This document shows positions 46,625 to 52,761 of a DNA stretch of 52,761 bases, one piece after another. The DNA is taken from assembly GCA_017504485.1 (NCBI GenBank), contig JAFVRC010000021.1:1-52761 (forward strand), given 5' to 3'. The translations under genes were made by a program, and so were the position numbers. How positions within the stretch are numbered: position 1 is the first letter of the stretch; every line of letters begins with the position of its first letter. A model generated the notes under the pieces. It was given only the letters and a program-made list of their open reading frames with translations, was not told the DNA's origin and ran no database searches. The DNA is from Alistipes sp. (GTDB taxonomy: Bacteria; Bacteroidota; Bacteroidia; Bacteroidales; Rikenellaceae).

Positions 46625-49534
46625 TTAGTTCCAGCCGGCATCTACCGAGTTGCCACGCCCGAAGTTCTCGGTCGTATTGGCATTGCCCGTCGGTGGCACC
46701 GGCGTAGCAACCTCCTCGACGTGGTACGGAAGAATGTAGTACCAATTGTAGGTGCCCACATTGTAGCCACGCACGATAACCTCCTTGCCATTGTAGCCGC
46801 TATACAGCGAGTTATCTACATACTTGAACGACACCTGATACGTCGCACCCGCAACCGTAAGGTTTACGTGGGATCCATTTACGGCAAGCACACCGCGCAC
46901 CTCGACATCATCCTGCTTAACCTCGGCTCTGTTGCCTACATAATTGTCGATATCGGCTGCCGAGATAGTGGTCGGATTGTGCGACACAGCATTGCCCGTC
47001 GAGAGGCAACGAATTGTCGAATCGGCAATAATGAACTGCTTGCAGTTGTTCTGATAGCCTTGGTAATGTGCTGCCGTACCGCTCACGACAAGTTCGTCGC
47101 CCACCTGATAGCCGTGGTTGGTACCATAGAGCACGATAGAGCCCGTGTCGTCGGTGAGGATTACGGCCTGCGTGCCAACAGCAGTAACGATACCCTTGAC
47201 ATTGGCCGCCACATTGTCGCCCAGCAGACCTATCTTGTCGTAGCTCTCAGCCACATCGCTCTTCTTCACCAAGTGTATTTCGTAGATCAAATCGACGCTT
47301 CCGCCCTCATAGCCACCATTTGTCGATTGGTAGAATATCAAGCCATCATACCCGATATCTCCCGCCACGCCGTAAAGCCACATATCTCCATCGGCGTAGG
47401 TGCTCGAGATGTAGGCTCCGGTATTGAGATTTCCATTCGCATTTAACGGCACGACATATACATCCGGCGACATTCCGCTATTAGGCAGCAGCGAGTGTCC
47501 GAAGTAGATCCTCTGATTTGCATAGTAGGCCGTGAATGTATCATCCGCAACGCCCTTTGTGCTATCAATTACGCCCTTGACATTATAGGTGCATCCCTCA
47601 ACAGCCGGCGTGATAACCACTTCGCGCGGAGTGATAGGCTCTTTCGAGAAGAAGTTTATTGCCTCCATCGAATAGGTACCCAAGAAATCGTAATACGAAT
47701 CATCAGGTGTGCCCATGGCCATCGTCGTAAAGTCATAGCGTTGCAGCACGCCATAGTTACCCTCGGCATCGTATGGTAGGATGTAAAGGTAGTAGGCAGT
47801 CTGCGGCTCGAGCGGCGCAATGTCAAATTCCGACTCGCCATTCTGGAAAGGCCGCACGGTTCCCACGTTATTGACCTGATAGTCGTTAATATCACTTCCC
47901 ACCTCATAAGGATAGGTTGACAAATAGTACTTCAAGTGGTCCGCATTGCTCGAACGCACGGTGACGGTCGAATAGAGCGACGAGGTGGCAAACATCACCG
48001 AGAGCTCCAAGTCTGCAATAGTCACATCGCTGAGCTTGATGGTCTGCGTACCGATACGCGCATAGTCGGTGAAGAGTTCATAGATGGCACCATCAAGTTC
48101 ACCACGCGATACGGTGTAGAAGATACAATACTCGCCCCCCGGCTTCAGGTTATATGTATCCGCAGTGGAGATTGTGATGTTATTGCCGCTGAAATAAGTT
48201 ATATTGTTTACTAATGTAGCGGTATTAATCACATTCTGCGAGATATTCGCAACATTGCCGGCTTCATACAGAGCGTATGTGTAGTAACCCTCCGACAACG
48301 ATGTCTGCAAATCAATCTCGAAGCCTGTAGCCGTCACTCGCGGCTCACCCACAGGCAATACGTTATAATCATCCGTGAACGGAATTACTGGAACCGTAAG
48401 CTCCACCTTCGCCACATCGCTGAGCGGCGAGCCCGTCTCGTCGGCACATACGGCAAGTAATACAGCCTCTTGGCCTTGCAACTCGTAGCAAGCAACACCG
48501 ATAATACCCGAATTCTCAACATACCATCCTGCTTGAAGAGCAAGCTCTGCATCGCTCTTCGAACCACTGATGTGCTCCTCGTAGGCTGCCTTTGTAAAGA
48601 TGTTGTAATAGACCCTTGGCGCGAGGTCGTTCTTGGCGATATGAGCCGCCACGGCGTAGAAGTTACTCTTCTCCGGCAGGTAACGCATCGAAACATAAGG
48701 CACTGCGATAACCTCGTGCGAGAACTCCGACACAGCATGAATCTTCGAGCGCTCGATGACCACGTCCGACGTAGCCGTGCGTGTAGTCACATTTCCATCG
48801 CTGTCGGTCGTCGTGATAATCAAATTTTCATGCGTACCCGGAGGGAGCAGCGCATAGATGCTGCGAGCCTCGCTCTTGCTCAACTCGATATCCTTATCGA
48901 AGGTCACCGAAAGGTGCTGCACAGCGCCCTCTTTGGGCGTCAGCGTCGCATTTACCATATCCACACGGAAGTCACCGGCCAAATGCAGGCTACTCTCGAT
49001 AGTCATCGAGGTGATGGTGCCCTCGCCCTTGATTTGCAGCTCGGCAATACCCATCAGGTTGCGGAACTCGAGGCCATCTTTTGCCGTACCTGTGGCAGAC
49101 ATCGGATTAGCGCGATCCACAAAATTGCGCTCGGCGAATATCACATTCGTAGGCAATACAATATCCGCAACGCCTCCATAATACAGAGCTTCGGCAAAGA
49201 TATTCTCCGGATAGAGAGCGTAGTACGACTCGAAATCGTTCAATTCGCCCTCGAAGATGCCCGACGTAGTGCCAGCACCATCAACAAGTTCAAAGAGGCC
49301 TGCATTAGCGACACCTTGCGATGCACTGATACCGAACAGAGCAATAGCATCGCCGCTGCTCCACAGCACCGAGTAGTCGCTACCCAGCGTAGTCTTAACC
49401 GAAGCAGACTCGGTCGTGGCCTTGATTCTCATCTTACCCTCGGGCACTTCGTCAAGCGCACCATCAGGGCTCACACACGATGCCACAAATGCAAATACAG
49501 CCGCCAATATGGCATAAAATTTACCCTTTTTCAT
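46625..49534 (-). CDS. Large multidomain surface lipoprotein of unknown function
   Basis: 969 residues. A signal with lipobox VASC places the lipid-modified Cys at residue 20, and SPDGALDE after it suits a surface lipoprotein. Residues about 30-270 (KTTLGSDYSVLWSSGDAIALFG, then YALYPENI) look like the N-terminal fold of fimbrillin-type proteins. The middle has fibronectin-III-like units (LEPQTAYYLYILPYDAEGNYG). Residues about 780-930 (GIVTAVGTQAVILTDDTGSIVLYG) resemble an OB-fold module. It may be an adhesin or pilus-related surface protein, but no conserved enzyme site is visible. A perfect promoter precedes it. Confidence 0.7.
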   Translation of the reverse strand: MKKGKFYAILAAVFAFVASCVSPDGALDEVPEGKMRIKATTESASVKTTLGSDYSVLWSSGDAIALFGISASQGVANAGLFELVDGAGTTSGIFEGELNDFESYYALYPENIFAEALYYGGVADIVLPTNVIFAERNFVDRANPMSATGTAKDGLEFRNLMGIAELQIKGEGTITSMTIESSLHLAGDFRVDMVNATLTPKEGAVQHLSVTFDKDIELSKSEARSIYALLPPGTHENLIITTTDSDGNVTTRTATSDVVIERSKIHAVSEFSHEVIAVPYVSMRYLPEKSNFYAVAAHIAKNDLAPRVYYNIFTKAAYEEHISGSKSDAELALQAGWYVENSGIIGVACYELQGQEAVLLAVCADETGSPLSDVAKVELTVPVIPFTDDYNVLPVGEPRVTATGFEIDLQTSLSEGYYTYALYEAGNVANISQNVINTATLVNNITYFSGNNITISTADTYNLKPGGEYCIFYTVSRGELDGAIYELFTDYARIGTQTIKLSDVTIADLELSVMFATSSLYSTVTVRSSNADHLKYYLSTYPYEVGSDINDYQVNNVGTVRPFQNGESEFDIAPLEPQTAYYLYILPYDAEGNYGVLQRYDFTTMAMGTPDDSYYDFLGTYSMEAINFFSKEPITPREVVITPAVEGCTYNVKGVIDSTKGVADDTFTAYYANQRIYFGHSLLPNSGMSPDVYVVPLNANGNLNTGAYISSTYADGDMWLYGVAGDIGYDGLIFYQSTNGGYEGGSVDLIYEIHLVKKSDVAESYDKIGLLGDNVAANVKGIVTAVGTQAVILTDDTGSIVLYGTNHGYQVGDELVVSGTAAHYQGYQNNCKQFIIADSTIRCLSTGNAVSHNPTTISAADIDNYVGNRAEVKQDDVEVRGVLAVNGSHVNLTVAGATYQVSFKYVDNSLYSGYNGKEVIVRGYNVGTYNWYYILPYHVEEVATPVPPTGNANTTENFGRGNSVDAGWN

Positions 49535-49603
49535 AAGCCATTATGTTTTGTTATTGAACAGATTTGTCGTAAAATCAATAGAGCGCTCTGCGCCAATTCA
49601 ATA

Positions 49604-49635
49604 CAAAGATATAGGATTTTCTCTGTAACCACAAA
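49604..49635 (-). promoter_or_regulatory. Promoter of the large lipoprotein gene
   Basis: On the minus strand TTTG (49635-49632), 20 bases, then TATCTTTG (49611-49604). Predicted start near 49597, leader about 63 bases. Confidence 0.8.
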
Positions 49636-49704
49636 ATTAAATCGCTATTTTTTTGGGTATCTCGCACATTTTAGGCTATAAATAGATGCGAAAGATGTGT
49701 AATA

Positions 49705-49736
49705 TTTGTGTTTTACGAAAAAATAGTGTATCTTTG
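49705..49736 (+). promoter_or_regulatory. Promoter of the coiled-coil/zapA operon
   Basis: TTTG (49705-49708), 20 bases, then TATCTTTG (49729-49736). Predicted start near 49743. This excludes an in-frame start at 49686 and fixes the gene start at the ATG at 49764. Confidence 0.8.
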
Positions 49737-49763
49737 GAACGGATATTTGGAGATTTTGAAACG

Positions 49764-50054
49764 ATGACAAGCAAAGAGATAATAGCTACCCTTGCCGAGG
49801 ATGTCGAGCGGCTGCTCGCGGCCCATGCCTCGTCGGTCGAGGAGGTGCGCTCGTTGCGCCAGCGCAGCAACGACCAGGCGGCCAAGATTCGCTCTTTGCA
49901 GCAGCAACTCAAAGAGGCCAAGGCCGAGAACGCCCGTCTGCAACTCGGCGAAGCCCTCGGCGCAACGAAGAGTTCGCCTGCAGCCCGTGCGCAGATCAAC
50001 AGACTATTGCGGGAGATTGATCAGTGCATAAATTTAGTGACAAATAGAGAGTAA
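49764..50054 (+). CDS. Small coiled-coil protein upstream of zapA
   Basis: 96 residues from the ATG at 49764, chosen because the promoter box is at 49729-49736. The protein is almost wholly helical with a heptad pattern (VRSLRQRSNDQAAKIRSLQQQLKEAKAENARLQL) and ends with INRLLREIDQCINLVTN. There is no signal peptide. Function is unknown, but its place 9 bases before zapA suggests a role in cell division, perhaps as a ZapB-like partner. That is an inference from context only. Confidence 0.75.
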   Translation: MTSKEIIATLAEDVERLLAAHASSVEEVRSLRQRSNDQAAKIRSLQQQLKEAKAENARLQLGEALGATKSSPAARAQINRLLREIDQCINLVTNRE

Positions 50055-50063
50055 CACCACGCG

Positions 50064-50360
50064 ATGAGCAACGAGACATTGAAGATAAAACTCGAGATTG
50101 CAGGCAAGTCTTACGACTTGGAGATACCCCCTCAAGACGAGGAGGCATATCGCCTTGCAGCTCGCCGCGTGAACCATTCGGTTGCCGCATGTCAGCAGCA
50201 GCACTTCGACGGATATGGCGTACAGGACTTTCTGGCGATGGTGGCACTCGACGTTACGGTGACCAACATAGAGTTGTCGCGAAGCCGTGAGGTGGGCGAC
50301 GACCAGATGAAACGACTCATCGAACTCTCGAGCTTGGTACGCAAGCACCTCGACGAGTAG
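50064..50360 (+). CDS. zapA: Cell division protein ZapA
   Basis: 98 residues. The N-terminal part (LKIKLEIAGKSYDLEIPPQDEEAYRLAARRVN) and the following helix (DFLAMVALDVTVTNIELSRSRE) match ZapA, which cross-links FtsZ filaments at midcell. It is cytoplasmic. It follows the coiled-coil gene by 9 bases and precedes a 6S-like RNA, an order also seen around ssrS in many bacteria. Confidence 0.88.
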   Translation: MSNETLKIKLEIAGKSYDLEIPPQDEEAYRLAARRVNHSVAACQQQHFDGYGVQDFLAMVALDVTVTNIELSRSREVGDDQMKRLIELSSLVRKHLDE

Positions 50361-50388
50361 ACCGACGAGCCATCGTTCTTTGTGACAT

Positions 50389-50606
50389 ACCGAAGGATTG
50401 ATACCCGCATAGATTCCTTGAGCTTTGCGAAACTGAACACTTTTCAAATTGGGGTGTACTCCGCTATTCAAAACCAGGCCTTGTAGCCTCGGAGAAGAGG
50501 TGAGTGCTGCCGGCACCGATGGAAGGTTGCGATTTTTGGGAAGCCCCACACATGACGTTTCTACAGATTCGTCAAACAAGATAAGGAATTTCTATGCGGT
50601 TTTTTT
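50389..50606 (+). ncRNA. ssrS: 6S-like RNA between zapA and rny
   Basis: The 287-base gap has no credible protein gene but folds into one long irregular hairpin. CCGCATAGA (50405-50413) pairs with TCTATGCGG (50591-50599), TTCCTT (50414-50419) with AAGGAA (50583-50588), then TTTG and CGAA (from 50424) with TTCG and CAAA (50568-50576). Inside are a CTCCG/CGGAG hairpin and a GTGC/GCAC hairpin. The closing stem runs straight into a T-run (50600-50606), so it also ends transcription. A long closing stem with an open centre is the form of 6S RNA, which binds the RNA polymerase holoenzyme in stationary phase. The 5' end is a guess from a weak box GTTCTTTG at 50375-50382. Confidence 0.72.
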
Positions 50607-50647
50607 GTTGCACACATTTTTAAACTATATATTAACTAACAACAATT

Positions 50648-52177
50648 ATGGAGATTATAACCATTGTAGCAATTGCCGCAGTCGTTTCAGCCATAACGGG
50701 CGCCGCCGCATACTACGGCGTGCGTCTCCGCTCGAAGGCCATCATCAAGGAGGCCGAGAACGAGGGCGAGATGATTAAAAAGGAGAAGCTCCTTCAGGCA
50801 AAGGAGAAGTTCATACAACTCAAGAGCGAGCACGACCGTCAGGTCAATGAGCGCAACCAGAAACTCGTGCAGAGCGAGCAGCGCGCCAAGCAGCTCGAGA
50901 ATCAACTGCAAAACCTACAGCGCGACCTCGACCGCAAGATTGGCGAAAACGACCGCCTAAAAGAGAAGATGGAGGCGCAGATTCAGCACCTCGAGAGCAA
51001 GAAGGAGGATTTGGCACGACTCATGTCGGAGCAAAACTCGCGTCTCGAGCAGATTTCGGGAATGAGTAGCGAGGAGGCCAAGAATATTCTTATCGAGAAT
51101 ATGAAGGCCGAGGCCAAGAGCGAGGCTGCCGCCTACATCAATGAGACGGTCGAGGAGGCCAAGCTCACCGCGACGAAGGAGGCCAAGCGTATTATCGTGG
51201 CCTCGATTCAGCGCGTAGCTACCGAGACGGCTATCGAGAATGCCGTGACGGTATTCAACATCGACTCCGACGAGGTGAAGGGTCGCATCATCGGTCGCGA
51301 GGGCCGCAACATCCGCGCCTTGGAGGCTGCGACGGGCATCGAGATTATCGTCGATGACACACCGGAGGCTATCATCCTCAGCGGCTTCGACCCTGTGCGC
51401 CGCGAGATTGCACGCCTGGCACTGCACCAGCTCGTAACCGATGGCCGCATACACCCGGCACGCATCGAGGAGGTTGTAGCCAAGGTCAAGAAGCAGATTG
51501 AAGAGGAGATTGTCGAGGTGGGCAAACGCACGACCATCGACCTCGGTATCCACGGCCTGCATCCGGAGCTTATCCGCCTTATCGGTAAGATGAAGTACCG
51601 CTCGTCATACGGCCAGAACCTCTTGCAGCACGCTCGCGAGACGGCCAACCTCGCAGGTATTATGGCTGCCGAGTTGGGTCTCAACCCGAAGGCCGCACGC
51701 CGCGCAGGTCTGTTGCACGATATCGGCAAGGTACCTGATGATGAGCCGGAGTTGCCACACGCAATCATCGGCCAAAACCTCGCCGAGAAGTACAAGGAGC
51801 GCCCCGACATCTGCAATGCTATTGGAGCGCACCACGACGAGGTGGAGATGACCTCGCTGATAGCCCCTATCATTCAGGTTTGCGATGCCATATCGGGTGC
51901 ACGTCCGGGCGCGCGTCGTGAGGTTATTGAGTCGTACATCAAGCGCCTAAAGGAGATGGAGGATATCGCCCTCTCGTATCCGGGCGTTGTTAAGACCTAC
52001 GCCATTCAGGCCGGTCGCGAGTTGCGTGTAATCGTCGGCGCCGACAAACTCTCGGATGCCGAGTCGGAGAGCCTCTCGCACGACATAGCCAAGAAGATTC
52101 AGGATGAGATGACCTACCCTGGCCAGGTGAAGATTACCGTCATCCGCGAGACTCGCAGCGTAAGCTACGCCAAGTAG
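50648..52177 (+). CDS. rny: Ribonuclease Y
   Basis: 509 residues. An N-terminal membrane anchor ([21 protein letters not shown]) is followed by a long coiled coil (residues about 30-190), a KH RNA-binding domain ([21 protein letters not shown]) and an HD phosphohydrolase domain (LLHDIGK, with IGAHHDEVE as another metal-site part). RNase Y makes endonucleolytic cuts that begin mRNA decay at the inner membrane. It starts 42 bases after the T-run of the 6S-like RNA. A hairpin terminator follows. Confidence 0.97.
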   Translation: MEIITIVAIAAVVSAITGAAAYYGVRLRSKAIIKEAENEGEMIKKEKLLQAKEKFIQLKSEHDRQVNERNQKLVQSEQRAKQLENQLQNLQRDLDRKIGENDRLKEKMEAQIQHLESKKEDLARLMSEQNSRLEQISGMSSEEAKNILIENMKAEAKSEAAAYINETVEEAKLTATKEAKRIIVASIQRVATETAIENAVTVFNIDSDEVKGRIIGREGRNIRALEAATGIEIIVDDTPEAIILSGFDPVRREIARLALHQLVTDGRIHPARIEEVVAKVKKQIEEEIVEVGKRTTIDLGIHGLHPELIRLIGKMKYRSSYGQNLLQHARETANLAGIMAAELGLNPKAARRAGLLHDIGKVPDDEPELPHAIIGQNLAEKYKERPDICNAIGAHHDEVEMTSLIAPIIQVCDAISGARPGARREVIESYIKRLKEMEDIALSYPGVVKTYAIQAGRELRVIVGADKLSDAESESLSHDIAKKIQDEMTYPGQVKITVIRETRSVSYAK

Positions 52178-52202
52178 CGCACCGCTGTCCACAAAAAAAA
52201 AG

Positions 52203-52236
52203 CAAGGAGATCGAGAAATTCGGTCTCCTTGTCTTT
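52203..52236 (+). terminator. Terminator of rny
   Basis: CAAGGAGATCG (52203-52213) pairs with CGGTCTCCTTG (52221-52231) over 11 bases with one wobble pair, followed by TCTTTTT. It is a standard intrinsic terminator 26 bases after the rny stop. Confidence 0.88.
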
Positions 52237-52282
52237 TTGAGGTTTTGCTCGTGGGGGCCGCCCAAACCGCAACATTAAAACA

Positions 52283-52342
52283 GCAGCCCTCCACGTCACA
52301 AAGAGTCATTTTGAAATGACAGTGCAAACATAGGAAGGCTGC
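52283..52342 (-). terminator. Nested inverted repeat, possible terminator of the NamZ-like gene
   Basis: On the minus strand GCAGCCTTCC (52342-52333) can pair with GGAGGGCTGC (52292-52283), ten pairs including one G-U, and encloses a perfect 7-bp hairpin GTCATTT/AAATGAC (52305-52320). TGTTTTAA follows on the minus strand. It lies 86 bases after the NamZ stop. The rest of the 250-base gap shows no gene. Confidence 0.45.
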
Positions 52343-52427
52343 GCGATTATATAAAATAATTGTGGTCAATCGCTACGGCGATGTGGCAAATTTGACCATA
52401 GAGGGGCAAACGCAGAGGCTTGCGTGG

Positions 52428-52761
52428 CTACTCCTCGTAGAGCAGATACTTGCGACGGAGCACCTTGAACTTCTCGACGTCGTCTTTCCACATAGCCTTA
52501 ATCTCGTCTGCCGACTTGCCTGCGATAATCATCTCGTAGATATAATCTACGGCTACCAATCTGTGGAAGAACTTCTTTCTGTCGCCTGCAAACAACTCCT
52601 CACCCTTGCCATATCGGTTGTAGGCATCAATAACATACTTTACAGTGAAGCCCTCTTTGATAATCTGCTTCTTTGGCACTTTGCGCAAATCGACTCCATG
52701 ACACAATTTATCCTGATGCTTTGGATTTTTTGCACCCTCTATTGAGCGTGGAGTGTATGAA
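52428..52761 (-). CDS. NamZ-like exo-beta-N-acetylmuramidase (DUF1343), C-terminal part
   Basis: The frame is open to the window edge, so about the last 110 codons are seen. It reads SYTPRSIEGAKNPKHQ, then CHGVDLRKVP, KYVIDAYNRYG and ends FKVLRRKYLLYEE. That closing block is typical of DUF1343/NamZ (glycoside hydrolase family 171), which removes terminal MurNAc from peptidoglycan fragments. The catalytic part lies outside the window. Internal TTG codons could be mistaken for a start, but the homologous sequence continues upstream of them to the edge. Confidence 0.8.
   Translation of the reverse strand, partial: SYTPRSIEGAKNPKHQDKLCHGVDLRKVPKKQIIKEGFTVKYVIDAYNRYGKGEELFAGDRKKFFHRLVAVDYIYEMIIAGKSADEIKAMWKDDVEKFKVLRRKYLLYEE

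Noticed and set aside
52283-52342. The nested repeat as a tRNA-like gene.
   Set aside because: It has only one inner arm, no T-loop GTTCRA sequence and no anticodon arm.

Overview
The window looks like chromosomal DNA of a Bacteroidales bacterium, probably of the Alistipes/Rikenellaceae type. The evidence is a G+C-rich coding bias, promoters of the Bacteroidota form TTTG-N19/20-TAnnTTTG with no strong Shine-Dalgarno sites, a MurF-Alr fusion, families largely confined to Bacteroidota (DUF4919, a DUF5106/thioredoxin-like lipoprotein, GH109-type oxidoreductase), and the block zapA - 6S-like RNA - rny. The genus is an inference. I see no tRNA or rRNA gene, transposase, integrase, phage gene, CRISPR array or restriction/defence cassette. 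This is a housekeeping stretch with a carbohydrate-active insert.

Layout. 1-9 kb: a truncated reverse rubrerythrin, a thioredoxin-fold lipoprotein, a GadC-like amino acid permease, then dnaE-trxA on the minus strand, a DUF2007 protein, fabI and a small acidic protein. 9.3-17.7 kb (plus strand): ligA, dapA, a DUF4919 protein, a clostripain-type lipoprotein peptidase, a MATE exporter and an RluB-like pseudouridine synthase. 17.8-28.2 kb (minus strand): a long, closely spaced run lptD - grpE - dnaJ - membrane protein - mutL - rhomboid - EEP phosphatase/nuclease - YhcH - GH109-like oxidoreductase. 28.3-43.2 kb (plus strand): amidase with SPOR domain, three tandem secreted GH3 glycosidases, an MCE/MlaD protein, mutS2, murF-alr and an RsmI-like methyltransferase. 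43.2-52.8 kb: aspS (minus), tadA, a TPR protein, a 969-residue lipoprotein (minus), a coiled-coil protein with zapA, a 6S-like RNA, rny, and the 3' end of a NamZ-like (DUF1343) gene (minus).

Cooperation. LptD, the MCE protein, the SPOR amidase, MurF-Alr and NamZ serve the cell envelope and peptidoglycan. LigA, DnaE, MutL and MutS2 serve DNA replication and repair. The three GH3 enzymes, YhcH and the GH109-like protein point to use of dietary or host glycans.

The most striking points are an in-frame amber codon in the single, essential-looking aspS gene; a tandem GH3 triplet whose third copy is more diverged and more A+T-rich yet shares a near-identical patch with copy 2; a 16-bp perfect palindrome centred on the predicted start of amidase transcription, opposite the lptD promoter; and a well-supported 6S-like RNA fold between zapA and rny. 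I found no convincing entirely new multi-gene system.
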